This document shows, piece by piece, positions 46,895 to 56,111 of a stretch of DNA of 64,000 nucleotides. The stretch spans positions 1 through 64,000 of the forward strand of contig NZ_MSQD01000010.1 of assembly GCF_002102475.1 (NCBI RefSeq), read 5' to 3'. Each line of letters begins with the position of its first letter. Within the stretch, counting starts at the first letter, position 1. Source of the DNA: Thermoanaerobacterium sp. PSU-2. GTDB lineage: Bacteria > Bacillota > Thermoanaerobacteria > Thermoanaerobacterales > Thermoanaerobacteraceae. Position numbers and translations under genes: made by a program. The notes below the pieces were generated by a model, which did not search any database, was not told the DNA's origin, and was given only the letters and a program-made list of their open reading frames with translations.

Positions 46895-47830
46895 TTAATT
46901 TTCATTCATAAATTTTTCCAATGTATCTCTATATGGAAGTCCATCGTTGTCACCTGGCGACATAATTATTATCGCACCTATTGCATTGCCTCTTTTTACT
47001 GCATCTTTTAGCGTAAGCCCTTCTAACAGCCCGCTTATTACACCTGTTGCAAATCCATCTCCAGCACCAACTGTGTCAACTACTTTTTCAACTTTATATC
47101 CACTTACAGTGAAGCTCTCGTCTTTTGTCTTGACATATGCTCCTCTGTCGCCAATCTTTATAATGACAGCATCAACTCCTCGCCTTAAGTAAAAATCAGC
47201 TATGACATCAACATCATCTGAACCTGTCAAAATAAATCCTTCTTTTATGCCTGGCATTACAATATCGCAATTAGATGCGATGTCGTTTAACGTTGCCACC
47301 ATCTCATCTTCACTTTTCCAAAGGCTCTTTCGTATATTGGGATCAAATGAAATCCTTATGCCATTTTCTTTTCCAATCTGAATCATTTTGTAGACAGTAT
47401 TCAATGTGTCTTTTGAAAGAGCTGCTGTTATGCCTGTAATGTGTATGTGGTTGATCTCACTCGCATCACAATCAATGTCATTTGGTGTCATGTGGGATGC
47501 TGCAGAACCCTTTCTAAAGTAAAATATGTCTGGATCTCCTTTTGATGTCTTTGATTTAAGCATAAAACCTGTCGGGTACTCATCAGTAAATTTTACCGAT
47601 GAAACGTCGATTTTTTCTTCCAACAATTTATTATAAATGTACTTGCCAAAAGGATCGTTTCCAAGCTTCGTAATGTATTTAACATTATGCCCCAGCCTGC
47701 TTAAACCTATGGCCACATTTGCTTCTGCTCCTGCCAACGCTTTTGTAAACTTGCTGACATTGTCAAGGGTACCTTCTTCATCTGCAATGAACAATGCCAT
47801 AGGTTCTCCTGCCAATAAAACCTTTGCCAA
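46895..47830 (-). CDS. kdgK: 2-keto-3-deoxygluconate kinase
   Basis: A 311-residue PfkB-family sugar kinase that phosphorylates KDG to KDPG. The N-terminal GEPMALFIAD, the AGAEANVAIGLSRLG motif and the C-terminal anion hole DTVGAGDGFATGV with the catalytic aspartate are clear. It starts at TTG 47830 with AGGTGA upstream, 24 bases after the aldolase gene. Confidence 0.93.
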   Translation of the reverse strand: MAKVLLAGEPMALFIADEEGTLDNVSKFTKALAGAEANVAIGLSRLGHNVKYITKLGNDPFGKYIYNKLLEEKIDVSSVKFTDEYPTGFMLKSKTSKGDPDIFYFRKGSAASHMTPNDIDCDASEINHIHITGITAALSKDTLNTVYKMIQIGKENGIRISFDPNIRKSLWKSEDEMVATLNDIASNCDIVMPGIKEGFILTGSDDVDVIADFYLRRGVDAVIIKIGDRGAYVKTKDESFTVSGYKVEKVVDTVGAGDGFATGVISGLLEGLTLKDAVKRGNAIGAIIIMSPGDNDGLPYRDTLEKFMNEN

Positions 47831-47853
47831 AATGTATCACCTACTTATCCAAT

Positions 47854-48474
47854 TTACTTCAAGGCATTTACCAGCCTTTTTGCTCTTTCTTCTAAAAGGT
47901 CAAGATTATCAAAGTTTATTCCCTTTGTCAGATATCCGCCTACGCCAACTGCATATGCGCCGTTTTCAAACCACTCATTTATATTCTCGTCATTTACGCC
48001 GCCTGTAGGCATAAACTCCAGAAATGGAAATGGTCCTTTGAGAGATTTTATTATCTTTGAATCGACAAATTCTCCAGGGAAAAGCTTAATGACTTCTGAG
48101 CCCATCTTGTAAGCTTTAAACATCTCCGTAGTTGTAGCTGCAGCCATCGAGAAAAATACATCATTTTTCTTGCAATATGCTGCCACTTCCTCAACAATGC
48201 AAGGTGTCACCACAAAATCTGCCCCATTTTCTACAGCTTCCTCTGCCTGATTTAACTCTAATACCGTTCCTGCACCTATTACCTTATCAGGGTATTTCCT
48301 TTTAAGCTCCTTAATAAGCTTTCCTGCACCTTCCACAGTGTAGGTTATCTCTATTATGTTTATGCCGCTTTCTATGACTTTCTCGGCCATCTTAAGTCCC
48401 AATTCATAATCTTTGCACCTTATGACTGAAAATATCCCTCCTTTTGTTTTCTCTTTTATTTCCTTAAAACTCAT
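47854..48474 (-). CDS. kdgA: KDPG aldolase
   Basis: A 206-residue class I aldolase splitting KDPG to pyruvate and glyceraldehyde-3-phosphate. The Schiff-base lysine lies in EVIKLFPGEF, with GAGTVL and FMPTGGVND as supporting motifs. The ATG at 48474 follows AAAGGATG. It sits between the LacI regulator and the kinase. Confidence 0.93.
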   Translation of the reverse strand: MSFKEIKEKTKGGIFSVIRCKDYELGLKMAEKVIESGINIIEITYTVEGAGKLIKELKRKYPDKVIGAGTVLELNQAEEAVENGADFVVTPCIVEEVAAYCKKNDVFFSMAAATTTEMFKAYKMGSEVIKLFPGEFVDSKIIKSLKGPFPFLEFMPTGGVNDENINEWFENGAYAVGVGGYLTKGINFDNLDLLEERAKRLVNALK

Positions 48475-48500
48475 ATAAATCATCCTTTCCATATATTTAT

Positions 48501-49526
48501 TTAATGAGATCTTGTAGATCCCCTTATTACAAGCTCCGCTTTTAAAACAACCTTCTTAGGTTCAATTTCATTGCCACTGCTTATCCTATTAATAAGCATT
48601 TTAGCTGATTCCACGCCAACTTCATAGGTAGGCTGCGATATGGTAGTAATCCCTGGCGGTATAAGGGACGCCCATCCCCAATCGTCGTAACCACATACGG
48701 CAACATCATCAGGTACCTTTAAATTCATCTTATTTATGACTTGCAGTACATTTAAAAGCACAACACCATTTACGGCAAATAATGCCGTCCTGCACTTCCT
48801 ATAGTCTCTCATCATTGATACTATATTTTTTTCAATTTTGCTTAAATCATCGTCTACTTCAAATATCAAATTGTTGTTATCTATTCCGTATTTTTTTGAG
48901 ACATCTGTAAATGCCTGCTTTCTTTCGGTTCTGGTGCTTATATCGCCTATCCTTTCAGTAAAAAAGCCTATTCTTTCATATCCATTTTTTATAAGGTGCA
49001 AAATAAGCTCTGATGTAACTTCGTAGTTGTTGACAACAACGGTATCAAATACAATGTCTTTTATGCTTCTATCAGCTAATACTACAGGCAAACCTTTTTT
49101 AGACAGTTCTATCAAAAACTCGTCATTACCACCTGCTGTGTTTATTATAAGCCCATCTATATTGTTGTCTAAAAGTGATAAGATGTACTCTCGCTCTTTT
49201 GTGGCATCATTATCTGTGCTGGCTATTATTAAATTATATCCGTCTTCTTTTAAGACTTTTTCTATGCCTTTCACAAGGATTGACGAAAAATGGTTGCCTA
49301 TGTCAGACACAAGAACACCTATAAGGTTTGACTTATTAAGCTTTAAACTGCGAGCCAAATTATTGGGTCTGTAGTTAAGTTCATCTATGACCTTTTTGAT
49401 GTTTTCCCTTGTAGCATCTGACATGTACTCAAATCGGCCGTTTAAAAACCGGGAGATAGTCGTCTTTGAAACACCTGCTTTTTTCGCCACATAATCGATC
49501 GTAATTTTAAAGTTCTCATTGCTCAT
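48501..49526 (-). CDS. kdgR: LacI-family regulator, KdgR-like
   Basis: A 341-residue repressor: helix-turn-helix ITIDYVAKKAGVSKTTISRF at the N terminus, hinge YRPNNLARSLKLNKS, and a sugar-binding core. First gene of kdgR-kdgA-kdgK, it should respond to KDG or KDPG from pectin or hexuronate breakdown. Two AAACC-type sites immediately upstream indicate autoregulation. No hexuronate upstream enzymes are in the window. Confidence 0.9.
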   Translation of the reverse strand: MSNENFKITIDYVAKKAGVSKTTISRFLNGRFEYMSDATRENIKKVIDELNYRPNNLARSLKLNKSNLIGVLVSDIGNHFSSILVKGIEKVLKEDGYNLIIASTDNDATKEREYILSLLDNNIDGLIINTAGGNDEFLIELSKKGLPVVLADRSIKDIVFDTVVVNNYEVTSELILHLIKNGYERIGFFTERIGDISTRTERKQAFTDVSKKYGIDNNNLIFEVDDDLSKIEKNIVSMMRDYRKCRTALFAVNGVVLLNVLQVINKMNLKVPDDVAVCGYDDWGWASLIPPGITTISQPTYEVGVESAKMLINRISSGNEIEPKKVVLKAELVIRGSTRSH

Positions 49527-49551
49527 GTCATCACCAACATTTGTTTTTTAG

Positions 49552-49574
49552 AAACCAGTTTACGAAACCGGTAT
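49552..49574. promoter_or_regulatory. LacI-type operators of the kdg operon
   Basis: AAACCAGTTT (49552-49561) and AAACCGGTAT (49565-49574), two adjacent palindromic elements between the promoter box and the kdgR start. Confidence 0.65.
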
Positions 49575-49613
49575 ATATAATATATTCTACATTAAATTTA
49601 AAAATCCTTCTTT
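49572..49613 (-). promoter_or_regulatory. Promoter box shared with xylA
   Basis: The minus strand carries AAAGAAGGATTTTT, AAATTT, TGTAGAATATAT and an AT-alternating end, nearly identical to 55864-55906 upstream of xylA. In both cases the operator begins directly after the box. Confidence 0.6.
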
Positions 49614-49723
49614 TTTTATTTAATGAAAACAAATTTATTTCTATAAAAATATACTTCATAGGAAGTATATAAAACAAGAACCAGGATATAAAAAGATTGA
49701 TAGAGTGTGGTATTTTGTTACAA

Positions 49724-49749
49724 CAAAAAAGTGCGCACTATGGCGCACA
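49724..49749 (-). terminator. Terminator of the second beta-CASP gene
   Basis: GTGCGC (49731-49736) pairs with GCGCAC (49743-49748); six T follow on the minus strand. Confidence 0.85.
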
Positions 49750-49753
49750 ATAA

Positions 49754-51370
49754 TTAGCTAAATCTTCTTTTTAATCTCGACAATACATCTGACATTGCTG
49801 CCAAATCGCTGCCGACTTCTTTAACCTTTCCTCTATTTTGACTTATAATATCTTTAATCTTTGACAGAATCTTATCATTTTCCGCCCTCAATTCTTCTAT
49901 CTGCTTCAATATCTCCTCATCTGAAGGCAATGCAATCTCTGCTACATTTACTTCATCGGACTCAAAGTCATACGTATCGTACTTTGATGGAATGATCGTT
50001 TCAATGTTAAGCACATCTTTTATCTTCTCTGAAAGTACTTTTTGAGCACTATCTTCGCCGTGAACAATAAATATTTTCTTAGGCTTTTTCTTAAATGACG
50101 ATATCCAATCCATAATACCCTTTTGATCAGCATGCCCAGAGAAGCTTTCTATGTTTTGGATTTCCGCATTGACTGTTATTTCCTCTCCAAATATATTCAC
50201 AGTCTTTTCACCTTCTAATATTCTCCTGCCAAGGGTACCTTTAGCCTGGTAACCTACAAACACTATTGTGCTGTCAGATCTCCAAAGATTGTGCTTTAAG
50301 TGATGCTTTATGCGGCCAGCTTCACACATGCCACTGGCTGAAATAATTATGACAGGCTCTTTAAGGTCATTAAGCGCCTTTGATTCTTCTGCCGAATGTG
50401 TAAAATGCAAATTTGGAAAATCCAATGGATAATCACCATTTTCCACATATCTTCTGGCTTCATCATCGAAATAGTCAAGATGCTTTCTAAAGACGTCTGT
50501 GACAGATGTAGCAAGGGGACTGTCTACGTACACAGGCACTTTACTTATATACTCTATCTCATTTTTGTAAAGTTCCTCATCTTTGTGTATCTCATATAAT
50601 AGTTCTTGTGTCCTTCCTACGGCAAATGATGGGATTATCACATTGCCTCCTCTTGATATAGTCTTTTTTATTATCTCCATAAGCTTTTTGGCTTTGTCGC
50701 CTACGTCTTCATGCAGCCTATCACCGTATGTGGATTCACACACAAGATAATCTGCCTCATCTATTATCGCAGGATCTCTCAAAATCGGTATATTTTTGTT
50801 TCCCAGATCCCCTGAAAAAACCACCTTCGTCTCTTTTCCACCTTCTTTTACCCAAATTTCCAATATAGATGAACCCAGCATATGTCCTGCATCATTGAAC
50901 TTTACTTTTACATCATCTGATGGCTCTATTATCTCATCATAATTGACACCGTAAAAAAGCTGCATTGCCGCTTTTCCATCGTCAGCAGTGTAAAGCGGCA
51001 TCCTAAGCGTTTTTCCCGCCCTCTTTCTTTTGCGGTTTTTCCACTCGTTTTCAATCTGCTGTATATGCCCACTGTCCTGCAGCATGTATTCACAAAGATC
51101 TACCGTGCCTTTAGTTGCGTATATCTTTTTTCTATATCCTCTTTTATATAGAAGTGGAATCCTTCCACTGTGATCTATATGAGCGTGTGTCAAAAGCATG
51201 AAATCAATGTCTTCAATATCAAATGCAAACTCTTGATAATTGTACTCATCTTCTATTTCGCTTCCTTGAAACATGCCACAGTCTATCAGAAATTTTGATT
51301 TTTCAGTCTCCACAAGATAGCACGAACCTGTTACTTCCTTCGCAGCACCTAAAAAAGTGATCTTCATCAT
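49754..51370 (-). CDS. Beta-CASP metallo-beta-lactamase ribonuclease
   Basis: A 538-residue MBL/beta-CASP protein with the full zinc signature THAHIDHSGR, DAGHMLGSS and VFSGDLG, the beta-CASP motifs CESTYGDRLH, PSFAVGRTQE and ISASGMCEAGR, and the specificity-domain end SFSGHADQKG. This is the common RNase form, and unlike the gene at 13986-16448 it has no repeat tail, only a short coiled-coil-like end (EEILKQIEELRAENDKIL). The ATG at 51370 follows AGAGGAGA. Confidence 0.9.
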   Translation of the reverse strand: MMKITFLGAAKEVTGSCYLVETEKSKFLIDCGMFQGSEIEDEYNYQEFAFDIEDIDFMLLTHAHIDHSGRIPLLYKRGYRKKIYATKGTVDLCEYMLQDSGHIQQIENEWKNRKRKRAGKTLRMPLYTADDGKAAMQLFYGVNYDEIIEPSDDVKVKFNDAGHMLGSSILEIWVKEGGKETKVVFSGDLGNKNIPILRDPAIIDEADYLVCESTYGDRLHEDVGDKAKKLMEIIKKTISRGGNVIIPSFAVGRTQELLYEIHKDEELYKNEIEYISKVPVYVDSPLATSVTDVFRKHLDYFDDEARRYVENGDYPLDFPNLHFTHSAEESKALNDLKEPVIIISASGMCEAGRIKHHLKHNLWRSDSTIVFVGYQAKGTLGRRILEGEKTVNIFGEEITVNAEIQNIESFSGHADQKGIMDWISSFKKKPKKIFIVHGEDSAQKVLSEKIKDVLNIETIIPSKYDTYDFESDEVNVAEIALPSDEEILKQIEELRAENDKILSKIKDIISQNRGKVKEVGSDLAAMSDVLSRLKRRFS

Positions 51371-51442
51371 ATCTCTCCTCTCGCAATTGATAAAAATATT
51401 CAAGATTTTATCAATAGTCTTAATAATATTATACTATAATTA

Positions 51443-51486
51443 ACAAAAAAAGCGAGGAAGAACTTACATGCCTTACCTCGCTTTTA
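51443..51486 (-). terminator. Terminator after xylR
   Basis: AGCGAGG (51451-51457) pairs with CCTCGCT (51476-51482), followed by seven T on the minus strand. Confidence 0.88.
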
Positions 51487-52686
51487 CAATCCGGGATATG
51501 AAAACACTTCAGATATGACAAGTGTAACAGCGCCTATAGCTCTTTCCAGCATTCCAAGCTTTGATATCTCGATGGCAACATCATTGTACCTTGATACAAG
51601 ACATTTTTCTCTCACGTACTCTTTGACAGCGTCTATCAACATATCGCCTATGCTGGATAATGTATTGCCTATAAGCACCAAGTCTGGATTGAATGTATTA
51701 ACTATATTTACAATTCCAACGCTTAAATTCTTAGAAATTTCGTTTATAGCATCGATAGCAAGCTTGCTTCCTAACTCTGCATAACCTGCAATATCGTTTA
51801 TATCAAGAGAATCAATATTTTCACTGTCTATAAAGTCATCTTCCTGTCCTGCTTCAAGCCTTTCTTTTATATATCTGAAAAGAGATTTTTCGGATGCGTA
51901 GTTTTCCCAGCAACCTCTGTTTCCACAACTGCATATATGGTCATTTATATCAATTGTCATGTGCCCTATCTCGCCTGCTAACCCACTGGAGCCTCTATAG
52001 AGCTCATTATTGATTATGATTCCTGTACCTATGCCAATGCCTGCACTGACATAGACAAAATTTTTGGCGTTTCTGCCTCCTCCAAACCACTTCTCACCTA
52101 TAGCACCTGTATTAGCTTCATTGTCTATATACACTTTTAAGTTGAATCTCTCTTCTACCATCTTTTTAAGCTCCACATTTTCCCAATTTAAGTTTGGAGC
52201 TTTTAGCACAACGCCTCTTTTATAATCTGTAATACCAGGCACACCGATGCCTATGCCTAATATTCCCTTCACCGTATTTGGCGAATTTTTTATAGCCTCA
52301 TCTATAAGTTCTATCATCTTAGATATGATGTCTTCCTTGCTTTCGCCGATCTTTAAATTTATCCGCTTTTGCCACAATATGTTTGCAAGTATGTCTGTCA
52401 AAATGACGAGAATATAATTCACATCAAGATCGACACCAATGACGCAACCAGCAAGGCTATTTATCATAAGCATTATAGGCTTTCTGCCGCCTTTTGACTC
52501 TCCAGGTCCTTCTTCCTCTACAAAGCCTTCTTTTATAAGTTCATCAACCAAAGAAGAAACTGTTGATTTATTAAGCCCTGTAATATTTGCTAAGTCAGCC
52601 CTGGATATTATGCCTTTTTTGCGGATAGTGTTTAAGACGATGGATTTATTAATTTGTTTTATTAGCAACTGATCACCTGTTATCAT
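51484..52686 (-). CDS. xylR: ROK-family xylose repressor
   Basis: A 400-residue ROK regulator. N-terminal winged helix (GIISRADLANITGLNKSTVSSL, about 26-47); then the ROK sugar-binding core with GIGIGVPGIT, VYIDNEANTGAIGE and the zinc motif ICSCGNRGCWE. Next to xylBA and a xyl-type operator upstream of xylA, it is XylR, released from DNA by xylose. It has its own promoter. Confidence 0.9.
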   Translation of the reverse strand: MITGDQLLIKQINKSIVLNTIRKKGIISRADLANITGLNKSTVSSLVDELIKEGFVEEEGPGESKGGRKPIMLMINSLAGCVIGVDLDVNYILVILTDILANILWQKRINLKIGESKEDIISKMIELIDEAIKNSPNTVKGILGIGIGVPGITDYKRGVVLKAPNLNWENVELKKMVEERFNLKVYIDNEANTGAIGEKWFGGGRNAKNFVYVSAGIGIGTGIIINNELYRGSSGLAGEIGHMTIDINDHICSCGNRGCWENYASEKSLFRYIKERLEAGQEDDFIDSENIDSLDINDIAGYAELGSKLAIDAINEISKNLSVGIVNIVNTFNPDLVLIGNTLSSIGDMLIDAVKEYVREKCLVSRYNDVAIEISKLGMLERAIGAVTLVISEVFSYPGL

Positions 52687-52721
52687 TTAATCACCTTGCA
52701 ATACTTCGTTTTCACCAGCAT

Positions 52722-52751
52722 ATTATACCATATTAAAATGTGTTTTCTCAA
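52722..52751 (-). promoter_or_regulatory. Sigma-A promoter of xylR
   Basis: Minus strand TTGAGA (52751-52746), an 18-base spacer, and TATAAT (52727-52722). Confidence 0.65.
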
Positions 52752-52858
52752 TGATACGGCCTTAACATAATAATCGAAAAACACGTACAAAAGTTTAACA
52801 ATTTGACGAATTTTCAATGACTTTATTCAATTCTAAAATATATACTCCAATAGCAATT

Positions 52859-52882
52859 GTCTCCCATCTAAAGATGGGAGAC
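52859..52882. terminator. Strong hairpin after xylB
   Basis: GTCTCCCATCT (52859-52869) pairs perfectly with AGATGGGAGAC (52872-52882). No T run follows on the minus strand, so it may act as a 3'-end stabiliser rather than a classical terminator. Confidence 0.6.
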
Positions 52883-52931
52883 GATTTTATCTGTTATTTC
52901 AACAATTTAGTTGTCAATTTTAAGTCAAACT

Positions 52932-54437
52932 TTACAAATTCAGCTTCCCAATTTCTTCAAATGCACCTTTAAGCCTCGAATATAAGCTTACGTAGATTGG
53001 ATACAGCTTGTTGTACTTTTCGACGTTTTCTTGGATTGGGTATACGCTATCTGTAACTTTTATTAAACTATTGCAAGCGTCATCTACATTTTTGTAAAGG
53101 CCATATCCTACAGATGCCATTATGGCTGCACCGAATGAAGGTCCTTCTGTAGCATTTATCATGTCGATTCTTACATTGAATATGTCGGCAAGTATTTGCC
53201 TCCAAAGCCTGCTTTTAGCGCCACCACCACTTACCCTGGCTTCATTTACAGGTATATTTAAAGCCTTTATAAGCTCCAGCGAATCCCTAAGTCCAAATGC
53301 TACACCTTCTAATATAGATCTCGTCATGTGGCTTCTATTGTGAGTAATAGTTAAACCTACAAAGCTGCCTCTCGCATAAGGATCGCTGTAGGGCGTCCTC
53401 TCACCCATAAGGTAAGGCAAGAATATTAGTCCATCACTGCCTGGTTTCACCTTTTCTGCTTCTTCTAAGAGTCCGTCAAATGTCATAACATCAGTCTTGT
53501 AATTATTTACATCATCCACCCACCATTTAAGACATGATGCAGCCGAAAGCATTACACCCATCACATGCCATTTGCCATTTGCATGACAGAATGAGTGAAG
53601 CCTAAGCTCATCATCTGCTGCGTACTTATCCTGTGATGCGAATACAACGCCTGAAGTACCCAATGCGATGGACACTATACCGCTTTTTACTGTGCCGGTA
53701 CCGACAGCACCGCTGGCTTGGTCACCACCACCGCCCACAACGATAGTACCTTCATGAATCCCTGTCAAATCTGCTACTTCTTTTGTGACATACCCTGTGA
53801 CATCTGTTGATTCATAGCACTTAGGAAGGGCTTTTTCCGGTATTTCAAATATGTCTATCATTTCTTTTGACCATCTTCTATTTTCCACATCGAAGAGAAG
53901 TGTACCTGATGCATCTGAAACTTCCGTAGCGTACTCACCCGTCAATTTAAACCTTATATAGTCCTTAGGTAAAAGGATATGAGCGATTCTTTCATATACA
54001 TCCGGAAGGTGTTTCTTTACCCACAATATCTTTGGTGCAGTAAAGCCTGTCAATGCTTTATTTCCAGTGTACTTCAGAAGACCTTCTTTCCCTATTTTTT
54101 CGGTGATGTAGTCGCATTCTTCCTGTGTTCTTTGGTCACACCAAAGTATGGCCGGTGTTAAAACGTTATTATCTTTATCCAGAAGCACCAGTCCATGCAT
54201 CTGTCCGCTTAAGCCGATGCCTTTTATGTCATAGCCATTTACGCCGCTTTTTACAATAATCTCTCTTATTCCATCCCTTGTGCTACTCCACCAATCTTCT
54301 GGATTTTGTTCTGCCCAGCCTGGTTCTGGATAATATACAGGATATTCTTTTGAAACGCTTGATATCACATTGCCGCTTTCATTCATCAGTATTATCTTAA
54401 CTGATGATGTTCCTAAATCTATCCCTAAAAAATACAT
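52932..54437 (-). CDS. xylB: Xylulokinase
   Basis: A 501-residue FGGY kinase that phosphorylates D-xylulose. N-terminal YFLGIDLGTSSVKIIL, the MHGLVLLD segment, GGGDQASGAVGTG for ATP binding and EARVSGGGAKSRLWRQI near the C terminus are typical. The ATG at 54437 follows GGAGG by seven bases. It is second in the xylA-xylB unit, behind an intercistronic hairpin. Confidence 0.95.
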   Translation of the reverse strand: MYFLGIDLGTSSVKIILMNESGNVISSVSKEYPVYYPEPGWAEQNPEDWWSSTRDGIREIIVKSGVNGYDIKGIGLSGQMHGLVLLDKDNNVLTPAILWCDQRTQEECDYITEKIGKEGLLKYTGNKALTGFTAPKILWVKKHLPDVYERIAHILLPKDYIRFKLTGEYATEVSDASGTLLFDVENRRWSKEMIDIFEIPEKALPKCYESTDVTGYVTKEVADLTGIHEGTIVVGGGGDQASGAVGTGTVKSGIVSIALGTSGVVFASQDKYAADDELRLHSFCHANGKWHVMGVMLSAASCLKWWVDDVNNYKTDVMTFDGLLEEAEKVKPGSDGLIFLPYLMGERTPYSDPYARGSFVGLTITHNRSHMTRSILEGVAFGLRDSLELIKALNIPVNEARVSGGGAKSRLWRQILADIFNVRIDMINATEGPSFGAAIMASVGYGLYKNVDDACNSLIKVTDSVYPIQENVEKYNKLYPIYVSLYSRLKGAFEEIGKLNL

Positions 54438-54462
54438 ACATTTACCTCCATGATATTTGTTA

Positions 54463-54494
54463 AGGGCAGCTTTAATGAAGCATGAAGCTGCCCT
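54463..54494 (-). other. Intercistronic hairpin between xylA and xylB
   Basis: AGGGCAGCTT (54463-54472) pairs with AAGCTGCCCT (54485-54494). There is no T run after it on the minus strand; it may stabilise the xylA transcript or lower xylB expression. Confidence 0.7.
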
Positions 54495-54503
54495 CATGTT
54501 TCA

Positions 54504-55823
54504 TTATTCTGCAAACAAATACTGATTTAGGATTGACTCTAGTAGCTCTTGTCTTCCTGATTTGTTGACAATCTGGCTGTGCTCTAATGCATACTTCTCA
54601 AGGCTCTTGAAATCAGCTTTTCCGCTTACAATATCAGCGCCAATGCCATCTTTGTAGCTTGCGTATCTTTCCTCGATAAACTTGTCGAAAACGCCATCTT
54701 TCACAAGCTTGTAAGCAACTTTGAAGCCTTTTGCAAAAGCATCCATTCCAGCTATGTGGCCTAAGAAAAGATCTTCTGGCTCAAATGAAGCACGTCTTAC
54801 TTTTGCATCGAAGTTAAGGCCGCCTTTGTCAAATCCGCCCATCTTTATGACTTCATACATGGCAAGTGTGGTCATGCGTATATCTGTAGGGAACTGGTCT
54901 GTATCCCATCCTAAAAGCATATCACCTGTATTTGCGTCAATTGATCCTAATACGCCGTTTATTCTGGCGTATCTTAGCTCATGTTGGAAGTCGTGGAATG
55001 CCAATGTTGCATGGTTTGCCTCTATATTCACTTTGAAATATTTGTCAAGATCGTATTTTCTCAAGAACGCCAATACATTTGCCACGTCAAAATCGTATTG
55101 GTGTTTTGTAGGCTCCTTTGGCTTCGGCTCAATCAAGAACTGGCCTTCAAAGCCGATTTCTTTTGCATAGTCAACAGCCATGTGCAAAAATCTCGCAAAG
55201 TTGTCAAGCTCAAACTCCATGTCTGTATTGAGAAGTGTTTCATATCCTTCTCTTCCACCCCAGAATACGTAGTTTTCGCCGCCAAGCTCCTTAGTAATCT
55301 CGAGGGCTTTTTTGACTTGCGCTGCGGAATATGCGAAAACATCAGCATTGCACGATGTTGATGCACCATGCACAAATCTCGGATTTGAGAAAAGATTTGC
55401 AGTACCCCACAAAACTTTCGTCTTGCTGGTCTTCAAGTAGTCCTTTATCATGGCAACTATTGTATCTAAGTTTTTGTTCGTCTCTCTAAGAGTGTCCCCT
55501 TCAGGTGCAATATCCCTGTCATGGAAGCAGAAGAAAGGTGCATTTATCTTATCAAAAAATTCAAATGCTGCTTCTACTCTAGCCTTTGCTATGTCCATAG
55601 GATCTGTATAGTGGTTCCATGGTCTTTGCATGGTAGCTTTGCCAAATTGATCTGTTCCATCAGCAGTAAAAGTATGCCAATAAGCTATAGAAAAGCGGAG
55701 ATGCTCTTCCATCGTCTTGCCATCGATTACTTCCTCAGGATTGTAAAATTTAAAAGAATAGGGATTGTTTGATTTTGGCCCTTCATATTTTATTTTAGAT
55801 ACATTCTCAAAATATTTATTCAT
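54504..55823 (-). CDS. xylA: Xylose isomerase, class II
   Basis: A 439-residue metal-dependent isomerase converting xylose to xylulose. The catalytic H101 and D104 lie in [13 protein letters not shown]; the metal sites follow in [26 protein letters not shown] and [18 protein letters not shown]. The N-terminal extension of about 50 residues marks class II, common in thermophilic clostridia. The start follows AGGAGG. First gene of xylA-xylB, under XylR. Confidence 0.97.
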   Translation of the reverse strand: MNKYFENVSKIKYEGPKSNNPYSFKFYNPEEVIDGKTMEEHLRFSIAYWHTFTADGTDQFGKATMQRPWNHYTDPMDIAKARVEAAFEFFDKINAPFFCFHDRDIAPEGDTLRETNKNLDTIVAMIKDYLKTSKTKVLWGTANLFSNPRFVHGASTSCNADVFAYSAAQVKKALEITKELGGENYVFWGGREGYETLLNTDMEFELDNFARFLHMAVDYAKEIGFEGQFLIEPKPKEPTKHQYDFDVANVLAFLRKYDLDKYFKVNIEANHATLAFHDFQHELRYARINGVLGSIDANTGDMLLGWDTDQFPTDIRMTTLAMYEVIKMGGFDKGGLNFDAKVRRASFEPEDLFLGHIAGMDAFAKGFKVAYKLVKDGVFDKFIEERYASYKDGIGADIVSGKADFKSLEKYALEHSQIVNKSGRQELLESILNQYLFAE

Positions 55824-55843
55824 AAAATTTCCTCCTTCTATTC

Positions 55844-55862
55844 GTTTGTCTGTCCAACAAAC
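55844..55862. promoter_or_regulatory. xylO: XylR operator
   Basis: GTTTGT-N7-ACAAAC, matching the known xylO arrangement. It directly abuts a TATAAT on the minus strand (55868-55863). Confidence 0.82.
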
Positions 55863-55863
55863 A

Positions 55864-55906
55864 TTATATATTATATATTCTACACAAATTTAAAAAATCC
55901 TTCTTT
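55864..55906 (-). promoter_or_regulatory. Promoter box shared with kdgR
   Basis: Minus-strand AAAGAAGGATTTTTT, AAATTT, TGTAGAATATAT and TATAAT, close to the box at 49572-49613. The operator follows at once. Confidence 0.6.
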
Positions 55907-55923
55907 AAAACAAAAAAAATTTT

Positions 55924-55966
55924 AAAAAAAATGACCGCTCTGGTATAACCCAATCCAAAGCGGTTT
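55924..55966 (-). terminator. Terminator of the flavoenzyme gene
   Basis: ACCGCT (55934-55939) pairs with AGCGGT (55959-55964), with further pairing inside; eight T follow on the minus strand. Confidence 0.8.
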
Positions 55967-56111
55967 AAATTTTAAAGCTTCTTATGACAATAAATTTATT
56001 TCATATAATTACTTCTTTATTTTTGCATACTTAATCTTGATTCAAAAACTTAATTAATTCATCAGTAAATACATCAGGTTTTATCTACCGTCATAATCGT
56101 CACCTTCTTTT

